A DNA stretch of 64,000 bases from the NCBI RefSeq assembly GCF_900177725.1, contig NZ_FXAT01000001.1:310001-374000 (forward strand), written 5' to 3'. Shown here in pieces: positions 37,378-46,167 of the stretch. The DNA comes from Paraburkholderia susongensis. Lineage in GTDB: Bacteria; Pseudomonadota; Gammaproteobacteria; Burkholderiales; Burkholderiaceae. Under the pieces are notes generated by a model. The model had not been told where the DNA came from. It made no database searches and saw nothing but the letters and a program-made list of their open reading frames with translations. Within the stretch, counting starts at the first letter, position 1, and each line of letters opens with the position of its first letter. The translations under genes were made by a program, and so were the position numbers.

Positions 37378-37455
37378 GGGATGGCCCCGAAAGGGGTCAT
37401 CTGGATAGCTTCACGGTGCTGCACCTCGTAACCGGTAACCAATGGACCTGTAATC

Positions 37456-37875
37456 ATGCGATATCCCGCAACACTTAAACCGGAAGACGGCGGCTATGTC
37501 GTGACTTTCCGCGACATTCCCGAAGCGATCACCCAGGGCGAGTCTTTGGAAGAGGCACTTGAAATGGCCGCTGACGCGCTTCTGACCGCGATGGACTTCT
37601 ACGTTGAAGATCGGCGCACCGTGCCGCCGCCATCCGCTGCGAAGCGCGGTGAGCATTACGTCCCGCTACCGCCGAGTGCGGTGGCGAAGCTTCTGTTGCT
37701 GAACGAAATGATCGAACAGCGCGTTCGCCCGATTGATCTCGCCGAACGGCTTGGCACGACGAAACAGCAGGTAACAAGGCTGCTCGATCTGCATCACACG
37801 ACGAAAATCGACGCGGTTGGCGACGCCCTTGCAGCCTTGGGCAAGCGGCTTGAAATGGCGACGGCCATCATCTGA
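37456..37875 (+). CDS. hicB: HicB-family antitoxin
   Basis: A 139-residue antitoxin. The N-terminal partial RNase H fold ('MRYPATLKPEDGGYVVTFRD' then 'IPEAITQGESLEEALEMA') binds and blocks HicA. The C-terminal helix-turn-helix ('IDLAERLGTTKQQVTRLLD') binds the operator. A terminator follows at 37904. Confidence 0.92.
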   Translation: MRYPATLKPEDGGYVVTFRDIPEAITQGESLEEALEMAADALLTAMDFYVEDRRTVPPPSAAKRGEHYVPLPPSAVAKLLLLNEMIEQRVRPIDLAERLGTTKQQVTRLLDLHHTTKIDAVGDALAALGKRLEMATAII

Positions 37876-37903
37876 ATCGCTGCGGTGAAGACGCGTCAAA
37901 CAC

Positions 37904-37927
37904 AAAGCCCGTTCCGCACGGGCTTTT
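37904..37927 (+). terminator. Terminator of hicAB
   Basis: Arms AAAGCCCGT (37904-37912) and ACGGGCTTT (37918-37926), loop TCCGC, then TTTCTTT. It is a typical factor-independent terminator. Confidence 0.8.
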
Positions 37928-38080
37928 CTTTGTCAGCGCTCAGGTAATCGTCCTTTTGCCACCGTCTAATGCATTCCACATAAAACGTTGCCAGAGATAC
38001 GAAACCGCTAACACTCGCGGATGGCATGGCCTAAGCTGACAGAACGAAAACAGGGCGAAACATGGAAATTCGAGGTAACA

Positions 38081-38566
38081 ATGAACACAAGCAAAACTCG
38101 CCAGATCGTCGGTGTGGTGGTTGTGTTATTGGCTATCTGGGCAATTGCTCGCCACTTCGATTCATCTAAAGCCGGGACGTCAACTTCAACGCAAAGCGCC
38201 GCGACATCCACGCAATCTCAACCGGCACCGACGCAAACTCCACCTGTTGCACAGGCTGCCTCTTGCACCGTTGATAACGTCACGATCAACCAATTCAAGC
38301 CAACCTACGATCAGCGCTTGCAATCGGCCCGCGTGACCGGCACGCTTACCCATACGTGTCCGTATCCTGTGGGCGTGGAAATCCGGTGGACATCCTATGG
38401 GAAGGACGGGAGTGTGGCGTTCACGCGGTCATTCTGGCCGAATTCGATTTCGAATATTCGGCCCAACGAGGAAATGCCTTTCGACTTCACGGAGTCTACC
38501 TCCGAGCGCCCGGAGAGATCTACCGTCGTGGTTCAAAGTGTGAGGGCGTGGCAGGCGCGTCGTTGA
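38081..38566 (+). CDS. Membrane-anchored hypothetical protein
   Basis: A 161-residue protein. One N-terminal helix ('IVGVVVVLLAIWAIA', about 8-22) is followed by a Thr/Ser/Gln/Pro-rich linker and a ~95-residue outer domain with two Cys ('ASCTVDNVTI' and 'THTCPYPVGVEIRW') that could form a disulfide. It is probably periplasmic and tethered to the inner membrane. The ATG at 38081 follows CGAGGTAA. Such proteins near phage lysis genes may be cargo genes, but nothing links it to a known one. Confidence 0.65.
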   Translation: MNTSKTRQIVGVVVVLLAIWAIARHFDSSKAGTSTSTQSAATSTQSQPAPTQTPPVAQAASCTVDNVTINQFKPTYDQRLQSARVTGTLTHTCPYPVGVEIRWTSYGKDGSVAFTRSFWPNSISNIRPNEEMPFDFTESTSERPERSTVVVQSVRAWQARR

Positions 38567-38576
38567 CCCCCTCACA

Positions 38577-38625
38577 ACAACACGGAAGCAAGAGAGCCTC
38601 AGGCTGCTCGCTCCTGTGTTGGCAC
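38577..38625. terminator. Possible bidirectional terminator
   Basis: Imperfect inverted repeat around the palindrome AGCCTCAGGCT, between the convergent ends of the membrane protein gene and the small DUF2384-like gene. The arms are mismatched, so support is weak. Confidence 0.3.
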
Positions 38626-38629
38626 TTCG

Positions 38630-38821
38630 TCAAAGATGGGTGCCATCGCGTAGCTGGTCGATCAAGCGCATGATCTCGGTGATCCTCCCCTTGCGAATCA
38701 GTTCTTCTGGTGTAGCGCCATCGAGCAGCCGCTGCGGCGTGCGAATCCATCGTCTCGCCTCGGACGGTGAATAGACGCCAGCCAGCCGTTCGATGATGTA
38801 GCCGTAGATATCGCTCGTCAT
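38630..38821 (-). CDS. Small DUF2384 (MbcA/ParS/Xre-antitoxin C-terminal) protein
   Basis: A 63-residue protein whose body ('ARRWIRTPQRLLDGATPEEL' and 'GRITEIMRLIDQLRDGTH') fits the MbcA/ParS/Xre antitoxin C-terminal domain that usually binds a RES-type toxin. It has no Xre helix-turn-helix, and no RES gene is adjacent, so it is an orphan or has another partner. GGGAG supports the ATG at 38821. It is the last gene of the phage lysis end. Confidence 0.6.
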   Translation of the reverse strand: MTSDIYGYIIERLAGVYSPSEARRWIRTPQRLLDGATPEELIRKGRITEIMRLIDQLRDGTHL

Positions 38822-38839
38822 GGGCATCTCCCATAAGCC

Positions 38840-39499
38840 TCAAACCACGCCGGTAAGCGAGACGAGTGCGAGATCGTATCGTTCGCGCCGGTCATTCCAT
38901 CCATGCGGCGTGGCCGTGCTGTTCGCGTTGCCGATATTCACGAGCCGAGAGACTGCCAGCATGTCGCCGGCGGCGCCGTGACGTGACGCGCCGTTGCGCG
39001 ACCACCAGTACCCGGCCGTGCGCGCTGCGTTGCGCGGCTCCTCCACCAGATCCGGCCTCGTGACGATATCGATGACGAGCGCCCGTGCGGCGTCCGTGTA
39101 ATTCGCGCGACCGGTGAGCTGGATGATGCCGCGCCCCCGGTATCGCCAGCCGTCGCCGCTCGCCTCGTTCCCGTTGCCGAGCCGGTTCGCATAGACGTTA
39201 TTGGCGATGGCCTCGGGTCGACGCTCAAGTCGTTTCGCCAGCGCGTTCGGCAGGCCGCCGCGTTTGCCAGTCGAGCTGTAGCGCTCCCAGGTGTTGGAGA
39301 GCCCCTGGGCACCGTAATTCAGGTTCTCGACAAGCTGCGTGAAGTTGGTCGACTCATGCGCGCACGTCGCGAGGAATGCGGCGATGTCGCGCGGATCGCT
39401 GATCGAAAACTCGTCGAGCGCGGTATTGATCGGATCGAGCCATTGCTGCACGTTCGCCCGTGGCACCGCCGCCGCGAGCAGTTCGCGTGTGAGGATCAT
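38840..39499 (-). CDS. GH19-type endolysin
   Basis: A 219-residue chitinase-fold lysozyme of family 19 that cuts peptidoglycan to release phage. The catalytic Glu is about residue 49 in 'CAHESTNF', and 'YRGRGIIQLTGRANY' is the second family block. There is no signal peptide, so it needs the holin. The ATG at 39499 follows GGAG; the in-frame ATG at 39517 is less likely. Confidence 0.88.
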   Translation of the reverse strand: MILTRELLAAAVPRANVQQWLDPINTALDEFSISDPRDIAAFLATCAHESTNFTQLVENLNYGAQGLSNTWERYSSTGKRGGLPNALAKRLERRPEAIANNVYANRLGNGNEASGDGWRYRGRGIIQLTGRANYTDAARALVIDIVTRPDLVEEPRNAARTAGYWWSRNGASRHGAAGDMLAVSRLVNIGNANSTATPHGWNDRRERYDLALVSLTGVV

Positions 39500-39516
39500 C
39501 GTGAATCTCCAGAACA

Positions 39517-39566
39517 CAAAAAGCCCCGCCAGTGCGGCAGATCGCGCGATGGAGGGGCTGGCGGAA
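39517..39566 (-). terminator. Terminator-like hairpin between holin and endolysin
   Basis: On the minus strand AGCCCC pairs with GGGGCT across a long interior that can itself pair (CCGCCA with TGGCGG), and TTTTTGTG follows. It could reduce, not stop, transcription into the endolysin. Confidence 0.35.
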
Positions 39567-39615
39567 AATCTGAAGGGGTGAGGGTTGTGTGTGCGGGCTG
39601 CGGGCGCTGGTGGCC

Positions 39616-40140
39616 CTATGGCTTTTTCCGGCGGGCAATCGCCGAGTCGGCAAACCAGAAAGCCAAGATGGCGGCAAAGATCGCCGCGTCATCCTGGTCC
39701 CACACGAGCGCGGCGAGCGACGTGACGGTGGCGACTGACGGACTCGCGGCCTGTATCACGGCGTCCCGGATCACGATGAACTTGAAGCAGATGTAGAGCA
39801 CGAGCATCAGGTACGTCGTGATGGGCCGAACCGAGAGGTTCAGCCCATCGGCCCACTTCACGCCGGTAAGCTGCGCCTGGGCCGTTTGCGCAATGATTTT
39901 CGCTTCGGCCGCGGCGCGATCGAGCGCCGCCTTTCCTTCCGCCTCGATGTTCTCGGCGCCGAGCTTCGCGATTTCGAGCTTGTTATCGAGGTCGGCCTTT
40001 TTGCTTTCCAGTTCTACACGCGCAAGCTCGACCGCGTTTTCCTTGCTCTGCCGGTTGCCCCAGGCCGAGAGCATTTCAGGCAGCAGACGCAGCAGACCGC
40101 CGCCGAGCGCACCCACGAGCGTCATGATGGCCGATAGCAT
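39616..40140 (-). CDS. Phage holin, three-transmembrane type
   Basis: A 174-residue protein of the GTA-type 3TM holin family. A short N-terminal hydrophobic segment is followed by an amphipathic coiled region rich in Ala/Glu/Lys (about 30-95). Two C-terminal membrane segments come next ('TYLMLVLYICFKFIVI' and 'IFAAILAFWFADSAI'), ending in a basic tail 'ARRKKP'. It opens the inner membrane at lysis. The ATG at 40140 was chosen over 40167 for its Shine-Dalgarno spacing. Confidence 0.82.
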   Translation of the reverse strand: MLSAIMTLVGALGGGLLRLLPEMLSAWGNRQSKENAVELARVELESKKADLDNKLEIAKLGAENIEAEGKAALDRAAAEAKIIAQTAQAQLTGVKWADGLNLSVRPITTYLMLVLYICFKFIVIRDAVIQAASPSVATVTSLAALVWDQDDAAIFAAILAFWFADSAIARRKKP

Positions 40141-40199
40141 GGCCTCTGCTCCTACAAGGACTCGCACATGTCAGGTTGCCGTGTTCGCCACGGTGTGGC

Positions 40200-40415
40200 T
40201 CAGGACCTGCTGTCCGCTTCGCTCGCCACGACGCGCGGCGTGCCGCCCTCATCGATCATCATGCGGCCGCCCTTGCTGCCACCGTCGAGCAGCATCACAT
40301 GATCGGCATCACTGATTGCGACGTACTGCGAGCCCTCGGGCGGATCGCACAGGTCCGAATCGTAGAAGGCAGTCACCGTGCGTTGGTCGTCATACTCCGC
40401 GTATTTCTGTCCCAT
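40200..40415 (-). CDS. Small phage protein of unknown function
   Basis: A 71-residue acidic protein with a strong GGAGG site, between the tail fibre and holin genes. No domain is recognised; it could be a fibre accessory or lysis timing factor. Confidence 0.6.
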   Translation of the reverse strand: MGQKYAEYDDQRTVTAFYDSDLCDPPEGSQYVAISDADHVMLLDGGSKGGRMMIDEGGTPRVVASEADSRS

Positions 40416-40429
40416 GATCCATCCTCCGT

Positions 40430-41059
40430 TCAGTGACCAATCGCCAGGTAGGCGACATTCGCGTTATGGACTCCCACACCGGTCAGTGTGTTGAACGCCG
40501 CACCTGCGAAAGCGCTGTTACTGCTCGCGTTCGAAACATTCGCCGCCACGCCCGTTGCCGGGCCCGGTGTGATATAGGTGGCGAGGCATTGCGCTATCGA
40601 CGTTGGGAAGGTCGTCGCAAAGGGAATCGACACGACGCCGTTTACATCCGCCACGCCGATGCCCCACTGGATAATCAGGCCACCGAGCCAGGTCGGAAAG
40701 GCAACATAGCCGCTGCCCCCAATGACCGCGGCGAAACCGTTACGCAGCTTTCTCGGCGTGACGATGGTCGTATCATCAACGCCGGCATTGGTGAGCGCCT
40801 GCGTGGCGATCCGGGCCACACCCGCGAGCGCCTCGGTGGCCTGCAGTGTGCGCGTGAACAGGGGTAGCGCCGCGAGTAGCTGTGCAACGTTGTTCTCGTC
40901 GGGTGTGAGTCCCGCTGCACGAATGACATTCAGGATCTCGAGAGTAAGCGCATTGCCCCAGCTCGAGGGAATCAGCGATCCCGGCCGGCCAGTCGCCTCG
41001 TTCTCGTCGACAAACTGACCGTCGACGAGGCCCACGTCCGGATTCGACGGAAAATCCAT
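40430..41059 (-). CDS. Phage tail fibre / tail-tip protein
   Basis: A 209-residue protein. The N-terminal 'ENEATGRPGSLIPSSWGNAL' is the attachment motif seen in short fibre proteins. The Ala/Thr-rich C-terminus ends with an IQWG...N..I.FP pattern typical of putative tail-fibre gp53-like domains. AGGAGGGG precedes the ATG. It probably decides host binding. It is short for a fibre, and no chaperone gene follows. Confidence 0.75.
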   Translation of the reverse strand: MDFPSNPDVGLVDGQFVDENEATGRPGSLIPSSWGNALTLEILNVIRAAGLTPDENNVAQLLAALPLFTRTLQATEALAGVARIATQALTNAGVDDTTIVTPRKLRNGFAAVIGGSGYVAFPTWLGGLIIQWGIGVADVNGVVSIPFATTFPTSIAQCLATYITPGPATGVAANVSNASSNSAFAGAAFNTLTGVGVHNANVAYLAIGH

Positions 41060-41071
41060 AACCCCTCCTGT

Positions 41072-41674
41072 TCATTCGTAGTCGAAACGGACCACCGTGT
41101 GCGCCGGCATCCAGCGTTGCACGAGACACTGGATCGCGCTGTTGGGGTTGCCGCCGAACCGCTCGCCGAAGCGGGCTACACCGAAGCGGCTTCCCCCCAC
41201 CAGTCGCGCACCGAGCACGAGCCTCCAGAAGAACTGCTGCGCCCACGTCCCGAAGCGGTCGCGACCAAAGCGCGAACGGCCAAATCGCGGTGCCCGGTAC
41301 TCGATCACGTAAGCGTTCGTGTAGCCGTGCTCGACCGCGAGCTGCCGGAACCATTCCGGCGTCTGGCCCGCGATGCCCACAAGCCGCCGCAGTACCTCGC
41401 GCCGGCGCTCCTCGAACGTCACGAACTCGCCGAGGCACTCGTCGGGCAGTTGCATCACCCGCTCGTAGTCGACGAGCAGTTCGCGCATCGTGAGCGGATC
41501 GAGCTCCTCGAGGAGATTGACCGCACGCCGGTCAAGCCGGGCGAACTCGGCCGCGAGCGCCCACAGGATCATGTCGATCTCGGGCGCGAGATCTGCGTCC
41601 CATGCTGGCCCCGGTGGCAGTAGAGCCCGCAGTTGCTCGAGCCAGTCTTCCTCTGTGCGGAAGATCGCGCTCAT
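41072..41674 (-). CDS. Phage tail protein, Mu gp48/YmfQ (DUF2313) type
   Basis: A 200-residue baseplate protein: 'LRALLPPGPAWDADL' and 'LDPLTMRELLVDYERVMQLP' are typical of the YmfQ group. The last third carries repeated RFG units ('APRFGRSRFGRDRFGTW' and 'GSRFGVARFGERFGG'). Its ATG overlaps the baseplate J stop (ATGA), so translation is coupled. Confidence 0.85.
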   Translation of the reverse strand: MSAIFRTEEDWLEQLRALLPPGPAWDADLAPEIDMILWALAAEFARLDRRAVNLLEELDPLTMRELLVDYERVMQLPDECLGEFVTFEERRREVLRRLVGIAGQTPEWFRQLAVEHGYTNAYVIEYRAPRFGRSRFGRDRFGTWAQQFFWRLVLGARLVGGSRFGVARFGERFGGNPNSAIQCLVQRWMPAHTVVRFDYE

Positions 41675-42726
41675 ACAAACTCCACACCGCCGAAAATCAC
41701 CAGCTCGTTGCCCTCGGTCTCGATGTTGGCCGCCGGCGCATACAGCACGTAATCCTCGTTGCCCGTGACAGCACTGATCGCGGCGCCCGCCTTCGTACGG
41801 ATGAGCGTGCCGCCCGGCCACGTCTGGCGCAGCGTGAAATCCTCCAGAGCCTCGGACACACCCGTGCGGATCGCGCCGGTATCCGGCACGAGATGCACCC
41901 GGTACACCATCTCTCTCGCGCGCGGTGCCATCACATAGAGCTCTGCACCCAGCGGACGTTTGCGCTCGACGTGTTCACGCACCGCCTCGATCGCCGCGGC
42001 ATCGGGAATCGGGTTCTCGTCATCGTCCCGCACGAAAAACAGACCCACCGTTCCGGGTCCGAGCCACCGGCGTCTCGCCCACGCGCGCGTCACACCCGAC
42101 ACCTCGAGCGCCCAGTCATCGTAGTCGTCGGCACCCCCCCCGGCCGGCACGCGGCGCCACGCACGGATCACGCGTTCACGCAACCGCTCGATCGGTTCGA
42201 TCTCGGCGCCACCCGTGATCCCATCCGTGCCCACTGTCACCGTATCGTCCACGTTCGGTACCGGCGAGACGAACGTGAGCTCGGTACCGGCGTCGAGATT
42301 GCCGGCGGCACCCGTCTCCACGGCCCGCAGCGTGACCTCGCCGGCGCCACGCTCATCCAGCGTGGCCGACCCGGTTGTCACATACTGCCGTCGGTCGCTG
42401 TCGGTCGTCTGCACAAGCTGCTCTTCGTCGACGAATCCGTAGGCCGAGCCGGACAAAGTCACTTTGCCGCTCGCAGCCACCGCAGCCTTGCGCCCCCCCT
42501 CGAGGCGCAGACGCGCATGCCGAAGCAACATGTCTTCGTCACACGTGTCCGGAAAGATCTGTCTGGCAATCCATTGCTGATAGCCATACGCGCCATGCGT
42601 GGCGCCGCCGTGTGTGCGTGACAGAACCTGCGCGTCGGAGCGGCGCAGTACTGTGCCGGCCCGGCCGGTGAGGTCGGTGCTCACGCGCCGGATGAGCTCC
42701 GGCAGTGTCGGGACGTCATACGGCAT
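41671..42726 (-). CDS. Baseplate J / Mu gp47-like protein
   Basis: A 351-residue wedge protein of the baseplate J family: 'LPELIRRVSTDL' near the start, 'GSATLDERGAGEVTLRAVE' and 'GAAGNLDAGTELTFVSPV' in the core. It builds the contractile baseplate. Its start overlaps the gp46-like gene by 11 bases. It contains one of the dispersed palindromes. Confidence 0.9.
   Translation of the reverse strand: MPYDVPTLPELIRRVSTDLTGRAGTVLRRSDAQVLSRTHGGATHGAYGYQQWIARQIFPDTCDEDMLLRHARLRLEGGRKAAVAASGKVTLSGSAYGFVDEEQLVQTTDSDRRQYVTTGSATLDERGAGEVTLRAVETGAAGNLDAGTELTFVSPVPNVDDTVTVGTDGITGGAEIEPIERLRERVIRAWRRVPAGGGADDYDDWALEVSGVTRAWARRRWLGPGTVGLFFVRDDDENPIPDAAAIEAVREHVERKRPLGAELYVMAPRAREMVYRVHLVPDTGAIRTGVSEALEDFTLRQTWPGGTLIRTKAGAAISAVTGNEDYVLYAPAANIETEGNELVIFGGVEFV
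42454..42466. repeat. Dispersed palindrome site 1
   Basis: CAAAGTCACTTTG, perfectly symmetric around its centre base. It lies inside the baseplate J gene, where it encodes part of 'GKVTLS'. Confidence 0.75.
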
Positions 42727-43147
42727 GGATAGTTCTCCCGATTGTTCTCCAGATGTCATCCCACTCAAACCGCAGTGGCGCATCGCTGTGCTCGTCGAGC
42801 GTCACGGTGAGACGCACGGCATGCAGCCCGTTGCGGGCAACATCCACCGCCAGTGACGAGACCATGCGGTCATCGCGTAGCCACTGCAGGGCCTCGAGCG
42901 CGTACTGCCGCGCATCGGCGAGCGTCTGCGATGTGATCGAGCGCCGCCGCAGCAGCCACAGGCGTGAGCCCGTGCGGTCGTTATCGCGCAGCGGATAGCT
43001 GTCGCCCCACCAGCCCATGCGCTCGTCATCGTCGAGCACATCGGAAGGCAGCGCGCGTCGCCATGAAAACAGGCTGATTACAACGGCACGGCGATACAGC
43101 GTCTCACGCTCGCGGGTCGTTAGCACCGCACCACTGATGACCGTCAT
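42716..43147 (-). CDS. Phage GP46-family baseplate protein
   Basis: A 143-residue protein of the Mu gp46 family: 'ISLFSWRRALPSDVLDDDE' and 'GSRLWLLRRRSITSQTL' are the conserved stretches. It forms part of the baseplate wedge next to gp45 and gp47. Its start overlaps the gp45-like gene by four bases. Confidence 0.88.
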   Translation of the reverse strand: MTVISGAVLTTRERETLYRRAVVISLFSWRRALPSDVLDDDERMGWWGDSYPLRDNDRTGSRLWLLRRRSITSQTLADARQYALEALQWLRDDRMVSSLAVDVARNGLHAVRLTVTLDEHSDAPLRFEWDDIWRTIGRTIHAV

Positions 43148-43665
43148 GACCGCGGCCCCCCGGTGATGCTGCCGGTCTCGTCGTGGCGGTGTGTCGCGTG
43201 GCTCACGTCGCCGATCTTGAGGTCCGGTGCCTCGATCGCGCAGGAGGCGGTCGCCCGTGTGGCATCGAGCTCGAAGAGGTCCGCTTCTACGCTGTAGGTC
43301 TTCGTTCTGACGCGATATTCATCGCACTCGATCTCGACGATCCGGCCGCTTTTCAGGACGACTTTCGTGCCCTCGTGCGTATAGAGCGCGACCTCGCCAC
43401 GTTCCAGCCCGGTAAGCCGGGTCGCGCGATCGGCGACGACGAGTGCCACACAGTGCGAGCGGTCACCGCCCGGGAACCCCGCGATGCCCTCGGCACCGGG
43501 CAACGGACACGAGGTGAAGCCATAGGGCTCAAAATGCTCGATACCACCCTTCGTTTCGCCGCTGAGGAGGCGAATCTGGAGCGTCTGCATTTTCGTTGCC
43601 GAGTTCGCGAGCAGCACCGTACAGCGCGCGAGTACGCCGGCGACGAACCGGTTCATCCCGCTCAT
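43144..43665 (-). CDS. Phage baseplate assembly protein V (Mu gp45-like spike)
   Basis: A 173-residue spike protein: 'EPYGFTSCPLPGAEGIAGF' and 'DRSHCVALVVADR' are family features, and a beta-rich C-terminal part would make the membrane-piercing tip. It overlaps both neighbours by four bases. Confidence 0.87.
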   Translation of the reverse strand: MSGMNRFVAGVLARCTVLLANSATKMQTLQIRLLSGETKGGIEHFEPYGFTSCPLPGAEGIAGFPGGDRSHCVALVVADRATRLTGLERGEVALYTHEGTKVVLKSGRIVEIECDEYRVRTKTYSVEADLFELDATRATASCAIEAPDLKIGDVSHATHRHDETGSITGGPRS

Positions 43666-44855
43666 GCGTTTTTCTCCCAGTCAGCCGGCAGCAGGTACTC
43701 GAAGTTGTCGCCCCCGCCCTTCTTGCCCTTCTTCACCTTGCGCGCCTTGTGCTCGTCGTTCGGCTCCGGAAAAAATCCGTCCGGCGGCGCAATCGTGAGC
43801 TCGGCGATGGTGCCCCTGTCGCCCTTCGTGTAACGCACTTCCGCAATCAGCATGTCGCGCTCGAACCCGATGAGCGGATCCACCACGTGCACCATCTGGT
43901 TCGCGATCCACAGCCGCCCGTTCGACTGGCGCCACCCGCGCACCGCATAGGTCGTCTCCAGCGCTTTCGTGATCCGGTAATCACGCTCCCAGGCCACACG
44001 CCGGCGGGCGAGATCGTTGGTGAGGTTGCCGGACTCGTGGATGAGTTTCACGCGATGACGCGCGATCCGCGTGTCGGTAATGCTCGCGCTGACCTCACTG
44101 GCCGCGGCGCCGAACGTCTCGTCGTTGCCGGCCTGCTGCCCCTTGCACTGATATTCGGAATACACCCCCGAGAAATCGAATTCGCCGCCGCCCCAGAGCA
44201 CGTTTTCGCCGACCACAATCGCATCGGACGCCGCGCCGGCGCTACCGGGCTGCACGATGATGAGCCGCCCGCGGCCATCGTCGGTGGCGAGGAGGCGCGA
44301 CATTGTCAGCAGCCGGTCCACCGACTCGAATACGGTCTCGCCCGGCTGCACGGTGTGGTCTGACAGCGTATCGGCCGTGCCGGTCTGATCGACAACCTCG
44401 ATCCCGTAGGCCGAGACCAGCGCGCGGATGATCTGCACGACGCCCAGATTGCGCCACTGCGAGGGCTCGCCCGCTGCGCTGCAGTCGACAATGTCGGAGG
44501 TGAGCGAGCGGCCCGACACGCCGCGCTCGACGCGATGCGGATCATGTCTCACGGGGCTCGCATACGCCCAGCCCGTGAGCACGAGGTCCTCGCCGATGCG
44601 CACCTCGCACCGGTCGCCCTGGCGCACGCTGACAGCAGTGTCCTGACCAGGCCACCGTGCGGTCACCGAAAGCGTGAAGTCCCGCGCGCAGCGCTCGATA
44701 CCCGCACCGATGGAGACGTGCTTCCAGCCACCGTAACGTGTGCTGTTCACGGCCAGCGTCACATGCTCGTCGTCGCGCTCGCTATCATGTCCATCACTAC
44801 GCCCGGAAAGACTGGCGGAGGTACCGGTGGACATATCGGCGGCCACGTCTGCCAT
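43662..44855 (-). CDS. Phage baseplate hub protein (Mu gp44/P-like)
   Basis: A 397-residue tail hub protein related to Mu gpP/gpD: 'TLAVNSTRYGGWKHVSIGAG' at the start, then a late-control-like core, ending in a Lys-rich tail. The ATG at 44855 follows the gpN-like stop by one base. Extension to an upstream start would overlap the previous gene. Confidence 0.85.
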   Translation of the reverse strand: MADVAADMSTGTSASLSGRSDGHDSERDDEHVTLAVNSTRYGGWKHVSIGAGIERCARDFTLSVTARWPGQDTAVSVRQGDRCEVRIGEDLVLTGWAYASPVRHDPHRVERGVSGRSLTSDIVDCSAAGEPSQWRNLGVVQIIRALVSAYGIEVVDQTGTADTLSDHTVQPGETVFESVDRLLTMSRLLATDDGRGRLIIVQPGSAGAASDAIVVGENVLWGGGEFDFSGVYSEYQCKGQQAGNDETFGAAASEVSASITDTRIARHRVKLIHESGNLTNDLARRRVAWERDYRITKALETTYAVRGWRQSNGRLWIANQMVHVVDPLIGFERDMLIAEVRYTKGDRGTIAELTIAPPDGFFPEPNDEHKARKVKKGKKGGGDNFEYLLPADWEKNA

Positions 44856-44856
44856 C

Positions 44857-46167
44857 TCAGCGCTCCGCGACCAGCAGCCGCCGCGGCGGCACGAACCCCG
44901 GATGTGCGATCCGGTTGCGCCTGAGGATCTCATCGGCCCGACCCGCATCGCCATAGCGTCGGTACGCGAGCACCAGCGCGGGCAGCGGCTGCGTAGGCGT
45001 CATGGCGACCAGCCGAACACCGCTTCTCGCCACCGCCGTGAGATGCCGCAACAGCGCATCGCGCGTGTCCATCAGCGCGAGGTATCGCGTATGCGTCGCC
45101 GTCTGCGCCATCTTCCAGATCGCGTCATCCAGTTCGTCGCGCACCTCGATCACGTCGTCGACCACGGGCGGCTCGAGTCGCACGATTGCCTCGCCCGCTT
45201 CGTCAAGCTCGACGCGATCCGCCGTGATCTGCCGGTCGATACTCGCCACCGATGTGGGATCGGAGCTCGGCCGGCTGATCGTGCCGGCGTCCGCATTCAC
45301 GCCGATGGTCGCGAGCTCGCGCGAGGTGTGCACGACGAGTGCATCCTGCGCGAGCGCAACGCTTGCGCGTTGGAACTCCCGTGCATCGGCACCGGGTGCA
45401 TCCTGCACGTCGGCGACCGACGCGATCGCGCGCGTGGTGCTGCCCGTGGCAGTCAGTACGTTCGTCGTGCCTGTGTAGCGGTACAGGGTCTGGGCAGGCA
45501 GGCCCAGCAGAGTCGACGCGAACAGAAGCGGCGAGGACAGGAAGGTGGAGGCGAACTGCGGTACGCCCGTGAACTGCGCAAGGATCGCGGCAAACGGCGA
45601 CGTCGTTGAGGCGATCGACGGGTTGCTGAACACACTCATGAAGCGCGTGCCGGTCGTGAGCCACGAGGCGCTGCTCACATTCATGAGATTGATGCCCGCC
45701 AGCCAGTTCCCAAAGTTACTTTGCGACACACCCGCAAGCGAATCGCCCGCGGAGAGGAGCCCCATCGACGTGTCGGTGGACGTGCCCGGAAACACGAGTT
45801 CGCCCGCCTCGACAAACGCCGCATCGAAGCGGATGGTGCGGCCTTCCTCGCGCGTGCGACGCAGCGTCGGCAGCTGGTTGTCCGTCGAGACCATCATGCG
45901 GCCCAGCCACGGATGCACGAGCTCGCCCGGCCCCTCTTCCTCGAACGCAGCGATAAGCGCGCGGGCCTGTTCGTAGCAATCGTCGCCGTTCAGGAAGCCG
46001 GTCACGCGTATGCCACGTGTGGCGCGGCCCAGATCCTCCACGTACGGCTCGTCGCGCTGCACGTATTCGTGCAACTGGTTGCGCCGGCCGGCCGCAAGCT
46101 CGTCCTGCTCGACCTCGAAGGGCACGCCCCGGAACGAGGCGGGCAGCAGCTCGTCTTCCCAGCTCAC
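44857..46167 (-). CDS. DNA circularisation / Mu gpN-like tail protein
   Basis: A 436-residue protein with the DNA_circ_N domain at its start ('LLPASFRGVPFEVEQDE' and 'GRRNQLHEYVQRDEPYVEDL'). In Mu gpN is a tail/baseplate component. It overlaps the tape-measure stop by four bases and contains one dispersed palindrome. Confidence 0.88.
   Translation of the reverse strand: MSWEDELLPASFRGVPFEVEQDELAAGRRNQLHEYVQRDEPYVEDLGRATRGIRVTGFLNGDDCYEQARALIAAFEEEGPGELVHPWLGRMMVSTDNQLPTLRRTREEGRTIRFDAAFVEAGELVFPGTSTDTSMGLLSAGDSLAGVSQSNFGNWLAGINLMNVSSASWLTTGTRFMSVFSNPSIASTTSPFAAILAQFTGVPQFASTFLSSPLLFASTLLGLPAQTLYRYTGTTNVLTATGSTTRAIASVADVQDAPGADAREFQRASVALAQDALVVHTSRELATIGVNADAGTISRPSSDPTSVASIDRQITADRVELDEAGEAIVRLEPPVVDDVIEVRDELDDAIWKMAQTATHTRYLALMDTRDALLRHLTAVARSGVRLVAMTPTQPLPALVLAYRRYGDAGRADEILRRNRIAHPGFVPPRRLLVAER
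45711..45723. repeat. Dispersed palindrome site 2
   Basis: CAAAGTTACTTTG inside the gpN-like gene, in codon phase 0, encoding 'QSNF' on the minus strand. Confidence 0.75.

Noticed and set aside
39354..39692. Minus-strand frame over the holin-endolysin gap as an embedded spanin
   Set aside because: It has no lipobox or membrane helix and mostly overlaps the endolysin in another frame.
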